Source: an uncultured Prevotella sp.
Lineage (GTDB): Bacteria > Bacteroidota > Bacteroidia > Bacteroidales > Bacteroidaceae
Assembly: GCA_900546345.1 (NCBI GenBank)
Contig: URCI01000006.1
Coordinates: forward strand, 1 to 64,000
Reading direction: 5' to 3'
DNA: 64,000 bases
Shown here: piece after piece, positions 38,095-45,903 of the stretch
Layout of the letters: each line of letters starts with the position of its first letter
Numbering within the stretch: the stretch's first letter is position 1
Notes under the pieces: generated by a model
What the model saw: only the letters and a program-made list of their open reading frames with translations
The model's database searches: none
What the model was told of the DNA's origin: nothing
Position numbers and translations under genes: made by a program

Positions 38095-39441
38095 ATGCGA
38101 AACATATTTAAGATAAAGAAAGAGGAGAAATGGATTGCCATCTTTGCAATTCTGATCTTCGCAGCTCTCAACGCCTTGCTATTCATCAAGTATGGCAAGG
38201 GCTTTCTTCATGGGCAAAAGGGTGGCTTTTGGTTGGTTTTCCATAACCATTTCCGTGTGTCGGGATTCGATGTGTGGTCACTTATCTTCATGTCCTGCCA
38301 CAAGATTTATTTTGAAATTACACGCCATCCGCTCTTTGCCATCATCCTTTATCCGTTTTATTGGCTCAACCAGTGGTTGATGCCCGCCACAGGCGTTAAC
38401 TTCGCTATGATATTCATGGCGTTGCTGCTGGTAGCGGCGGCATTCTACTCTTTTGTCTTCTTCTACCGTGTATTCCATGAGGTGTTGGAGATGCGACCGT
38501 TTGATTCCTTTGTTTTCACCTTATTCTTCTATGGCTGTGGTTCGGTGATGACGGCGGTCATGGTACCTGATCATTTTTGTTGGTCGATTTTCCTGCTCTC
38601 CATGACGCTTTATCTTTCCGGAATGGGATTGAAAGAGCACCGCCTGCTGCCTACATGGAAGTTGTCATTGCTGGCTATCTTTACGGGTGGCGTGACGTTG
38701 AGCAATGTGGCGAAAACATGGCTGACGGGATGGTTTGTCAATGGCTGGCGGTTTTGGCGCATGAAGAGTCTTCTTGCCATTGTCGTACTTCCTTGTGCCA
38801 TATTTGCTGTTTCGTGTCTTTGGCAGATCAAGACGATAGAAGAGCCACAATCGAAAGTGGACGTACGCATTGGTGAGAAGAACCTCGCCAAACATCCCGA
38901 AATGAAGAAGACAATAGAGAAACATAATCAGTGGATGGCTACGGTGCGTCATCAACCCATTTCTGACAAGCCATTTCTGAAGTGGATAGACACTTCTACT
39001 CCCAAGGGTGAAAGCATCGTGGAAAATCTCTTTGGTGAATCGATCCAAATGCATACCACCCACACCTTAGGCGATATGTGTGTTGACCGACCTATGATCG
39101 TGAAATACGACTATGCTTTTAACTATATCATTGAGGTGCTCATCGTGTTGCTGTTTGCCGCTGGCATCTTCTTTGGCGTGCGGTCAGGAGAAAAGTTTTT
39201 TTGGATGTGCCTCAGTTGGTTTGGTTTTGATATGTTCCTACACTTAGTGCTGGGCTTTGGCCTTAACGAAGTGTATATCATGGGGCCTCACTGGCTTTTC
39301 ATCATCCCCATCTCCATGGCCTACATGCTCATGCGGCTGAGAAATCGTGCGCAACTTGGTCTGCGCGTGGTGATCATTTTGCTGACACTCTTTTTGTGGG
39401 GCTACAATGGGACGCTGCTAGTCAACTATATGATTCACTAA
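38095..39441 (+). CDS. Polytopic membrane protein, paralogue 2 of 3 (DUF6080-like)
   Basis: 448 aa, same family as 35288-36628 and 43144-44559, beginning MRNIFKIKK as paralogue 1 begins MRNSLHLFA. Shared blocks: VSGFD and TRHPLFAI in loop 1, PDHFCWSIFLLSMTLYLSG, TSTPKGESIVENLFGES, FDMFLHLVLGFGLNEVYIM with GPHWL, and the closing YNGTLLVNY. About ten helices are visible. In this copy the Pro after SGFD is replaced by Val. It heads a plus-strand operon, 13 bp ahead of the TarI-like gene, which links the family to CDP-polyol genes. Confidence 0.65.
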   Translation: MRNIFKIKKEEKWIAIFAILIFAALNALLFIKYGKGFLHGQKGGFWLVFHNHFRVSGFDVWSLIFMSCHKIYFEITRHPLFAIILYPFYWLNQWLMPATGVNFAMIFMALLLVAAAFYSFVFFYRVFHEVLEMRPFDSFVFTLFFYGCGSVMTAVMVPDHFCWSIFLLSMTLYLSGMGLKEHRLLPTWKLSLLAIFTGGVTLSNVAKTWLTGWFVNGWRFWRMKSLLAIVVLPCAIFAVSCLWQIKTIEEPQSKVDVRIGEKNLAKHPEMKKTIEKHNQWMATVRHQPISDKPFLKWIDTSTPKGESIVENLFGESIQMHTTHTLGDMCVDRPMIVKYDYAFNYIIEVLIVLLFAAGIFFGVRSGEKFFWMCLSWFGFDMFLHLVLGFGLNEVYIMGPHWLFIIPISMAYMLMRLRNRAQLGLRVVIILLTLFLWGYNGTLLVNYMIH

Positions 39442-39454
39442 CTAACTATAAGGC

Positions 39455-40177
39455 ATGAAAAATATTGCGGTGATTTTCGCAGGAGGGGCAGGCTTACGAA
39501 TGCACACAAAAAGTCGCCCTAAGCAATTTTTGGAACTCAATGGTAAACCTATCATTATTTACACGATAGAGCTCTTTGACAACCATCCACAAATCGATGG
39601 TATTGTCGTGGCATGTATAGAGGCGTGGATACCTTTCTTGAAGAAACAGCTTCGGAAGTTTGAAATCAACAAAGTCGTTGACATTGTCCCCGGAGGTGCT
39701 ACAGGACAGGATTCCATCTACAACGGACTTTGTGCAGCAGAGCGCTATACAGAGGGTAAAGACGCTGTCGTCCTTATCCATGATGGCGTGCGCCCGTTGA
39801 TCACAGAGGACACCATAACAGACAATATCAAGAAAGTAACCGAATGTGGGTCTTGCATTACTTGTGTACCCGCCACGGAAACCTTTGTGGTGACTAAAAG
39901 CGATGGCACGCTTGACATTCCAGACCGCAAGAGCTCGTTAATAGCAAGGGCTCCACAAAGTTTCCATCTAATGGATATTATGAGCGCGCACCGGCAGGCC
40001 ATCAAAGAAAACCGTCACGACTTCATCGATTCTTGTACGATGATGAGCCATTATGGTTACAAGATGGGTACAATCATCGGCCCAATGGAGAATATTAAGA
40101 TAACGACACCAACTGATTTCTTTGTCTTGCGTGCTATGGTGAAGGTGCACGAGGATATGCAGATTTTCGGAATTTAA
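39455..40177 (+). CDS. IspD/TarI-family cytidylyltransferase (likely CDP-polyol synthesis)
   Basis: 240 aa. IFAGGAGLRMHTKSRPKQF is the CTP-binding loop of the IspD family; ELNGKPIIIYTIELF, VLIHDGVRPLITEDTITDNI and ENIKITTPTDF complete it. The K-x-x-P-K-Q-F loop and the ending resemble TarI (ribitol-5-phosphate cytidylyltransferase) at least as well as the isoprenoid enzyme. It sits in an operon with an SDR enzyme and near a LicD phosphotransferase, so a CDP-ribitol or similar CDP-polyol is more likely than methylerythritol metabolism. The polyol cannot be read from sequence. Genes are spaced 13 and 16 bp from their neighbours. Confidence 0.8.
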   Translation: MKNIAVIFAGGAGLRMHTKSRPKQFLELNGKPIIIYTIELFDNHPQIDGIVVACIEAWIPFLKKQLRKFEINKVVDIVPGGATGQDSIYNGLCAAERYTEGKDAVVLIHDGVRPLITEDTITDNIKKVTECGSCITCVPATETFVVTKSDGTLDIPDRKSSLIARAPQSFHLMDIMSAHRQAIKENRHDFIDSCTMMSHYGYKMGTIIGPMENIKITTPTDFFVLRAMVKVHEDMQIFGI

Positions 40178-40193
40178 TAGAGGTAAGATCGAT

Positions 40194-41231
40194 ATGAACA
40201 GAGTAGAAAAGGAAGATATAGAGACCTTTGTCAAGCGTTTTCCTCTTGCTCAACGGTTACAGGACAAGCATTTTGTGATTACAGGTGCAACAGGTCTACT
40301 GGGACGTTGTTTTGTGAGATGTCTGTTGGCATTGAGAAGCCAAAAGAACATTGATCTGCGTGTTACTGCTGTCGTCAGAAACAGAGACAAAGCCATTGAC
40401 TTGTTTGGTGAGGAATCATCCTATTTGAACTACTATATTTATGATTTCTCACAAGAGAAGCCATTCTGTCCGTCTGCTTCTTCTGTTAACTATATCGTCC
40501 ATTTGGCCAGTCCAACGGCTTCCAAATACTTCATCGACAATCCCGTTGAAACGATGAACACTGTCATCAAGGGAATGGATGCTGTGCTACAATATGCCAA
40601 GACAGCCACGGCAGAGAGCATCGTGGAGGTCTCAACGTTAGAAGTCTATGGAACTGTTTTCGATGACAGCGAGGCGCTCACAGAAAAAGATCAGGGATAT
40701 CTCGATGTCCTCTCTGTGCGCAGTAGTTATCCGATGGCAAAGCGAGCTGCGGAATGCCTTTGTCTGTCTTATGCCAAGGAGTATGGTGTCCCCGTAAAGG
40801 TTGCGAGACTAGCCCAGACATTTGGCGCTGGGGTTGCAAAAAATGACAATCGGGTATTTGCACAATTTGCCCGCAACATCATTCGTCAACAGCCTATCAT
40901 TCTGCATACGCGTGGCGAATTGCGACGCTGCTACAGCTACAGCATTGATGCTATCTCGGCTATGCTTTATATCTTATTGGATGGACAGGACGGGGAAGCT
41001 TATAATGTTGCCAATGAAGAGACCTATATGTCTATCATGGAAATGGCTGACTATATGTGTGAACACTTTGGGAAAGAATCTAAACCTGTTGTTCAGTTAC
41101 AGGAAGGGCTTGGTTACTCTCCCACGACCAAGTTAAGATTGTCGACAGAGAAAATCCGAGGCCTCGGATGGAAGCCCTATTATGACAAATATACAATGTT
41201 TGATCGTCTGATAAAATCTTTTAAAGAATAA
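40194..41231 (+). CDS. Extended-SDR NAD-dependent epimerase/dehydratase
   Basis: 345 aa. FVITGATGLLGRCFVRCLL is the NAD(P)-binding GxxGxxG motif, HLASPTASKYFIDNPVET is typical of the UDP-glucuronate decarboxylase/dTDP-glucose dehydratase group, and SSYPMAKRAAECLCLSYA gives the Tyr-x-x-x-Lys catalytic pair; VSTLEVYG supplies the Ser/Thr. In the operon it follows the CDP-forming enzyme. In some capsule loci a nucleotidyltransferase of this kind and an SDR together form CDP-alditols, which I offer as a hypothesis. A sugar-nucleotide epimerase is the alternative. Confidence 0.85.
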   Translation: MNRVEKEDIETFVKRFPLAQRLQDKHFVITGATGLLGRCFVRCLLALRSQKNIDLRVTAVVRNRDKAIDLFGEESSYLNYYIYDFSQEKPFCPSASSVNYIVHLASPTASKYFIDNPVETMNTVIKGMDAVLQYAKTATAESIVEVSTLEVYGTVFDDSEALTEKDQGYLDVLSVRSSYPMAKRAAECLCLSYAKEYGVPVKVARLAQTFGAGVAKNDNRVFAQFARNIIRQQPIILHTRGELRRCYSYSIDAISAMLYILLDGQDGEAYNVANEETYMSIMEMADYMCEHFGKESKPVVQLQEGLGYSPTTKLRLSTEKIRGLGWKPYYDKYTMFDRLIKSFKE

Positions 41232-41235
41232 CAAT

Positions 41236-42162
41236 ATGCCTTCCTTCCTGCAACGCGCTTATACAAGCCTTTTCAGAGTTTGTGTACGTAAGAATCTGAC
41301 TCCTTGGATGCATACTTCGCCCAAGCAGCAGTCTGTCTATGGTGTCTATCATATTTATTGTGAGCGGAATTGGCAGACGATGGTGCACGAACAACTCCAG
41401 CGTTGGAAAACCAGCGGCCTGATGCAGGCAACCGACCAATTGTTTATCAGTATCATTAGTCTGCACAAAGAAGACATGGAGTTGTTGGAAGAGGAGCTCT
41501 CAACGTTGCCGAAAGAAAAAGTACAGATTGTTTCTTACTCCACTAACCCATTGGCATATGAGTATCCTGCCCTCGACTTTATCTATGCCAAGAGCAAAGA
41601 GGAACCGACGGCACTTTTTTATTATTTCCACACAAAGGGCATCAGCTACCAATCCCTTCGCAGTGAAGACAGGACATTCCGAAATTTCTATCAAAAGATA
41701 GTTTCCTGGCGTCACATGATGGAGTATTTTGTAATTGACAAATGGCAGGTCGCCATCAATGTGCTGAATGATGGTTATGAAACTTATGGATGTTATCTAT
41801 TTCCGCCGTTTGTCAATAGCATGTATGCCGGTAACTTTTGGTGGACGCGGGCAGACTATTTCTGCCAGCTGGATGCGCTGGACAGGCAGACCAAAAATGA
41901 CAATCGGTTCAAAGCAGAAGAGTGGTTGCTCTCCAAGTCGCGGAAACCTTTCTCTGCTTTTGACACGGTTGCAGACCTTTATTTCGTAAATATCTCGCCG
42001 GCTATCTACTCATCTGAACATCACTCACGGTTGGCATCATTCCGTTTCTTCTGTATTTACACACTCCGTAAATATCAAAAAAAGTGGTTCGGCTATAGCT
42101 ACAAGAAACATTGTCAGAAGATGTTTCAGAGGCTTAAGGCCGAAGAAGCCGAAAGAACCTAA
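41236..42162 (+). CDS. Putative glycosyltransferase of the polysaccharide locus
   Basis: 308 aa, no membrane helix. I recognise a pattern seen in uncharacterised GT-A-like capsule proteins: YHIYCERNWQTMVHEQLQ at the start, ALFYYFHTKGISYQSL in the middle and SMYAGNFWWTRADYFCQL further on, where the His/Lys and the Asn-Phe-Trp-Trp are likely substrate contacts. No named domain can be assigned with confidence and no classical DxD is clear. The start is 4 bp after the SDR stop, and its stop overlaps the stop of the convergent licD-like gene by 3 bp. Confidence 0.6.
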   Translation: MPSFLQRAYTSLFRVCVRKNLTPWMHTSPKQQSVYGVYHIYCERNWQTMVHEQLQRWKTSGLMQATDQLFISIISLHKEDMELLEEELSTLPKEKVQIVSYSTNPLAYEYPALDFIYAKSKEEPTALFYYFHTKGISYQSLRSEDRTFRNFYQKIVSWRHMMEYFVIDKWQVAINVLNDGYETYGCYLFPPFVNSMYAGNFWWTRADYFCQLDALDRQTKNDNRFKAEEWLLSKSRKPFSAFDTVADLYFVNISPAIYSSEHHSRLASFRFFCIYTLRKYQKKWFGYSYKKHCQKMFQRLKAEEAERT

Positions 42163-42965
42163 TCGTAAATTTCAAGTTTTGACACATGTAAGTTGACCTT
42201 GTTGATGTCGGGCATCTGCATGTAGTCACCATATTGATCATGCAGCACTTTGTCATAGTGAAGGGGTACAGGCAGGTCGTGTCCCTCGAAAGGCAAGGTA
42301 GTCGTTGGCAATAAGTCCTCGATGTTTCTTGGAACGACGAAGGGCACCCCTAAGGCATCGAGCCATACGCCTTTCGTGATATGTGCTAAGGCTCTCAGTA
42401 AAGGAAAGATGACTTTCTCGTTGCATTTCACCAGTCTCAATACCTTTTTGATTTTGGCCTCTTGCGTCAGATCTTTTCTCTTTAAAATCTTATAGGAGTG
42501 TCCGATGGTCTGAATGGACACTTTCTGCATCCAGACTGGATGGCTATCAATGGGGAAGATATCGACGTAGATACCACGCTCGTGGAATATCTTGTCGTAG
42601 CCATTGTTTTCGTCAAGTATCGACCGGCGGTCACGCAACTTGGCATATTGGAAGAAGTAATTGGGATCGGTCTGGCGGCATTGAAGAGCCATCGTGTCGG
42701 GCAGTTCCTTGGGTAAGATTTCCAATAGCCTCAGATAGTCTTCGCGAAGCATCTGCACATCCATGTCGTCATCCCAGGGGATGAAGCCGTGATGGCGCAC
42801 GGCTCCTAACAATGTTCCACCAATGAGCCAATAGCGTATGTTGTGCTTCTTGCAGATGCGATCCATTTCCAAGAGCAACTCCAACATGCGCATTTGCTGT
42901 CTTCTCAATAATGACCCATCGGGGTTGAAGCGGTGTCTTAATGCTTGCTCGTCTATATTGTCCAT
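42159..42965 (-). CDS. LicD-family phosphotransferase
   Basis: 268 aa. The signature RYWLIGGTLLGAVRHHGFIPWDDDMDV, written here in overlapping parts as GGTLLGAVRHHGF and IPWDDDMDVQML, holds the metal-binding Asp residues of the LicD/fukutin nucleotidyltransferase fold. Members move phosphocholine, ribitol-phosphate or similar groups from CDP-activated donors to a glycan. The CDP-forming gene at 39455 on the opposite strand would supply the donor. No membrane helix is seen, so it probably acts on lipid-linked glycan at the cytosolic face. It has its own full promoter (43051-43081) and an ~80-nt leader. Confidence 0.87.
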   Translation of the reverse strand: MDNIDEQALRHRFNPDGSLLRRQQMRMLELLLEMDRICKKHNIRYWLIGGTLLGAVRHHGFIPWDDDMDVQMLREDYLRLLEILPKELPDTMALQCRQTDPNYFFQYAKLRDRRSILDENNGYDKIFHERGIYVDIFPIDSHPVWMQKVSIQTIGHSYKILKRKDLTQEAKIKKVLRLVKCNEKVIFPLLRALAHITKGVWLDALGVPFVVPRNIEDLLPTTTLPFEGHDLPVPLHYDKVLHDQYGDYMQMPDINKVNLHVSKLEIYD

Positions 42966-43050
42966 ATTGGTACGTTCTTATGGTGGCTTGTCCAAGTGGT
43001 CATATTCTCACCACGAGGGCATTGGTCGTTATGTCTGTTTTTCTTCTTGG

Positions 43051-43081
43051 CAAAGATACCACAATTATTCGACATCTCCAA
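43051..43081 (-). promoter_or_regulatory. Promoter of the licD-like gene
   Basis: Minus strand TTG (43081-43079), exactly 20 nt, TATCTTTG (43058-43051). Full consensus. Confidence 0.82.
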
Positions 43082-43143
43082 GTTTTGAGGCATAAGTCTC
43101 TGCTGCGCTCCATGTCTGATCTTATATCATGGAGGTTGAGTGA

Positions 43144-44559
43144 TTACCCCAGCAGATAACCAACATATAATATGCCATTATACATAAGCAGATAGCCGGT
43201 GAGCAGTGCGACGAAGATACGCAGTGGCTGCAAATAATGTCTGTGAGTGTGGCGGAAGAGGTAGGCCACGGCGATGGGTACGACGATGAGCCAGTGCGCA
43301 CTCATGATGTAGGCTTCGTTGAGGCCAAAGCCCAGTACTACATGGATGAGCAGGTCGAAACCAAAGAACGACAGGGCCAGCCAGAGGAAGCGGCTGCGCC
43401 GACCCGCCCATACACCAAGGAGGAAGAGCAAGAACACAAGTCCCTCGACGATGTAATTGAAGGCATAGCTGTAGTGCACGATGACAGGACGGTTGCGGAG
43501 CACGTCTTGAAGCAGATGCTCGCTGTGAAGCTGTATCGGTTCGCCTAGCACATTTTCGATCAGACTCCATCCGCGTGGCGTGCTGATATCGGTCCACTGT
43601 GAGAATTCACCGTGGGCGATGGGCTTTCCTTCGTGGGCATGGATAGGGCGGCGACTGTCTTTTGCTGCTTTTGCAGAGTCAAGCCGAGCCACGAAGGCAA
43701 GTGCGGTCTGACGGATCCGTGCCGTGTCAGTGGTACGCATTGTGTCGGCCACCTGCTGGTAGGTCTTGGCGATGAGCTTGTCATGCTTTTTTGCTTTTGC
43801 CTCTTGTCGCGCGATATACTTAGGTCGTTCAAAGGTGCGCCATTCCCATCGGGCAAAGCACCAAATGAGAGAGGCGGGGAGGACGACGGTCAGCAGGAGA
43901 TGGGCAGGCCGCCAGAAGCGTCTGCCATTGGTGAAGAGGTTGGCGAGGAACACCTTGATACCGTTGTTGAGCGAGATGCCGGCTGTGAGAAAGAAGAGCA
44001 GAACTGACTGCCAGCGTGTCATGGGTTTGCCGTCTTTCATTTCCATGCCTGAGAGGTAGAGCACCATGGTGAGCATGAACATCGACAGGCAGAAATGGTC
44101 TGGCACGCTGATGGTTACCATCACGTAGGCGAAAGAGAAAAGAAAGGTGGTGAGCAGCCAGGCATCACCCTGTTCAACACCTACGACCCGGTGAAGCAGA
44201 CGCACCATATATAAATAGGTGTAATAGGCTGTGACGACCAGAATGCAGCACATGATGATCGTGGCACCATTCACTCCTGTAAGCCACTTCACGGCGATAT
44301 TGAGCTGTGCTGGCAGCCACATGAAGAAGGCCAGTAGCGGATGGCGGTAGATATTATATGCGGCGGACCAGTTGTCAATGACAATGTAGCTGAGCGGATC
44401 AAATCCGGAGATGCTGAAACAGCGCAGTACTTGTTTGCGGTAGCCGTTGCTGATTTGGCTGAGTTGATCCCAGTAGCGGTATACAACGAGTGCGTTGAGC
44501 AGGATGACATAGGCCAAGGCCAGTGAGTGCCGGACGATTTCCTTATGGTTTGATGACAT
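43144..44559 (-). CDS. Polytopic membrane protein, paralogue 3 of 3 (DUF6080-like)
   Basis: 471 aa from the start at 44559 (MSSNHKEIVRHSL), 5 bp after the GtrA stop; the frame extends to 44640 but would overlap gtrA. It has the same blocks as the copies at 35288 and 38095: SISGFDPLSY, YRHPLLAFF, VPDHFCLSMFMLTMVLYLSG, STPRGWSLIENVLGEP, FDLLIHVVLGFGLNEAYIM, then HWLIVVPIA. The central loop (about 245-330) is longer and more basic than in the other two. Being the last gene of the UbiA-HAD-GtrA series, this copy is the best evidence that the family uses a polyprenyl-phosphate sugar. Confidence 0.66.
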   Translation of the reverse strand: MSSNHKEIVRHSLALAYVILLNALVVYRYWDQLSQISNGYRKQVLRCFSISGFDPLSYIVIDNWSAAYNIYRHPLLAFFMWLPAQLNIAVKWLTGVNGATIIMCCILVVTAYYTYLYMVRLLHRVVGVEQGDAWLLTTFLFSFAYVMVTISVPDHFCLSMFMLTMVLYLSGMEMKDGKPMTRWQSVLLFFLTAGISLNNGIKVFLANLFTNGRRFWRPAHLLLTVVLPASLIWCFARWEWRTFERPKYIARQEAKAKKHDKLIAKTYQQVADTMRTTDTARIRQTALAFVARLDSAKAAKDSRRPIHAHEGKPIAHGEFSQWTDISTPRGWSLIENVLGEPIQLHSEHLLQDVLRNRPVIVHYSYAFNYIVEGLVFLLFLLGVWAGRRSRFLWLALSFFGFDLLIHVVLGFGLNEAYIMSAHWLIVVPIAVAYLFRHTHRHYLQPLRIFVALLTGYLLMYNGILYVGYLLG

Positions 44560-44564
44560 GTTTT

Positions 44565-44978
44565 TTATCGTTTGAGAAAATACCTCACTAAAATGAAGTT
44601 GACGGGGACACAGACACAGAACATCGGGATAGGTGCCCATTGCTTGGGTACACCGAGATAGATAAACAGCGCGAGCGTAATCATCTGCAGCAGATAGTTG
44701 ACCACATGACTTAGGGCGAAGCCTGCACCATGCTTAACGTTGGCTTTCACATGGAAGGTGAACTGTGTACTGGCATAAAAGTTGAAACAGAAGCTCACCG
44801 CATATCCCACGGTATTTGCAATGCCTGCACTGACCCATTGCAACAGCAGTAGATAGACACCATATTGGATGAGTGTTGCTACACCGCCGACAATTCCGAA
44901 GCGGAGAATCTCGCCAATCTGCTGTTGTTGCTTCGGTGCTAATCTACTCCAAAACGTGTTTTTTTTCTTGCAGTCCAT
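44565..44978 (-). CDS. gtrA: GtrA-family membrane protein
   Basis: 137 aa with four membrane helices: FGIVGGVATLIQYGVYLLL, NTVGYAVSFCFNFYASTQF, FALSHVVNYLLQMITLALF and MFCVCVPVNFILVRYFLKR. The F-N-F-Y and N-F segments are typical of GtrA, a small protein proposed to help flip or present polyprenyl-phosphate-linked sugars. It lies 9 bp after the HAD gene and 5 bp before paralogue 3, consistent with one lipid-sugar pathway. Confidence 0.88.
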   Translation of the reverse strand: MDCKKKNTFWSRLAPKQQQQIGEILRFGIVGGVATLIQYGVYLLLLQWVSAGIANTVGYAVSFCFNFYASTQFTFHVKANVKHGAGFALSHVVNYLLQMITLALFIYLGVPKQWAPIPMFCVCVPVNFILVRYFLKR

Positions 44979-44987
44979 GGCAGCGCG

Positions 44988-45692
44988 TTATTTTCTGAAA
45001 GGTTTGTAATGCCCTTCGTCGGCATAAGTCAGCATCTCCTTGTCGCCCCGGCTGTCACCGAAAGCAGTGATGTGATAGTGATCACGTGGGGCTTTCAACA
45101 AGGACTTGACGCGACGCACTTTCTCCGGGCCGTAGCAGTTGGGCGTGAGAAAACGTCCGGTGACCATTCCTTCGTTGATTTCTATCTGGGTGCCAATGAT
45201 GGAGAGCTGCGGAAGATGGAAGAACGGGGCTACCCAGTTGTCGATGCTCGCGCTGACCACCATCACCTGGGCACCGTTGTCCAGAGCTTTCCGCAGGGTA
45301 GCGATGCCTTGTGGACGCAGGAGATCTTGGCGTTCATCGGCAAAGCGACGGCACCAACTGTCGAAGTCTGCGATGGACATCCCTGCAAAGAAATGAGCGA
45401 AGATCTTCTGTTTGGCCTTCCAGTTGGGATAGAGGCGGAGCTTCATCAGTAACAGCTGCGGCAGATAGCGAAGAAAGCCCGTTAGCGTGCGCCACATGCC
45501 ATATACGTAACGGATGAAAGCAATGAGCGTGTCGCGTGTTGTCAGCGTCCCGTCGAAGTCGAAGAGAATTAAAGACTCTCTCCCCCCTAACCCTCCCTCT
45601 CCCTCGAGGGAGAGAGGGGAATGCCAATCGTTTTGGGCTTCGCGGTGACATGTGGCGCTGGACTGGCTTCCCCTTAATTCTTTCTTCTCCAT
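44988..45692 (-). CDS. HAD-IB family phosphatase with a repeat-derived N-terminus
   Basis: 234 aa. ILFDFDGTLTTRDTLIAFI carries the nucleophile D-x-D, VMVVSASIDNWVAPFF the second motif, and ITAFGDSRGDKEMLTYAD the third, so phosphatase chemistry is intact. It resembles the SerB-like HAD-IB group often next to UbiA phosphoribosyltransferases, where it would dephosphorylate polyprenyl-phosphoryl-5-phosphoribose. The first 40 residues are unusual: the stretch SPLSLEGEGGLGGRES is encoded by a G-rich palindromic intergenic repeat (45575-45620). The true start may be internal, or the repeat may have been captured into the gene. Confidence 0.8.
   Translation of the reverse strand: MEKKELRGSQSSATCHREAQNDWHSPLSLEGEGGLGGRESLILFDFDGTLTTRDTLIAFIRYVYGMWRTLTGFLRYLPQLLLMKLRLYPNWKAKQKIFAHFFAGMSIADFDSWCRRFADERQDLLRPQGIATLRKALDNGAQVMVVSASIDNWVAPFFHLPQLSIIGTQIEINEGMVTGRFLTPNCYGPEKVRRVKSLLKAPRDHYHITAFGDSRGDKEMLTYADEGHYKPFRK
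45575..45620. repeat. GC-rich palindromic repeat inside the HAD gene
   Basis: A C-rich then G-rich element around an 18-bp palindrome, CTCTCCCTCGAGGGAGAG (45597-45614). It is related in composition to the repeat at 13351-13405. Elements of this kind are usually intergenic; here it encodes part of the N-terminus of the HAD protein. Confidence 0.75.
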
Positions 45693-45711
45693 TTGAGCAA
45701 TCTTCTTATTT

Positions 45712-45887
45712 GTTGATGATGACCTCTTTATTCTTGAGTGAATTTTTTCTTCTTGTTGAATGGCGACTTCTTTATTCTTGAGTGGTCTCCTTCTTCTTGC
45801 TGAATGATGACCTCTTTATTATTTAGTAACCTCCTTTTTCTTATTGAATGATGGCCTCTTAATTTTTGAGTGAAAATCTTCTTCTTG
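45712..45887. repeat. Four imperfect 44-bp tandem repeats
   Basis: Units at 45712-45755, 45756-45799, 45800-45843 and 45844-45887 share the frame TTGAATGATGACCTCTTTAT, an A/G-rich middle (TTGAGTG) and an end TTCTTCTTG. They fill nearly all of the 211 bp between the UbiA and HAD genes. The unit length is not a multiple of three and no stable frame is kept, so I read it as non-coding. Confidence 0.88.
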
Positions 45888-45903
45888 GATGGTTCGCTTG
45901 TCG

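Noticed and set aside
45712..45887. CRISPR-like array
   Set aside because: The units are contiguous 44-bp repeats without spacers, and there are no cas genes.
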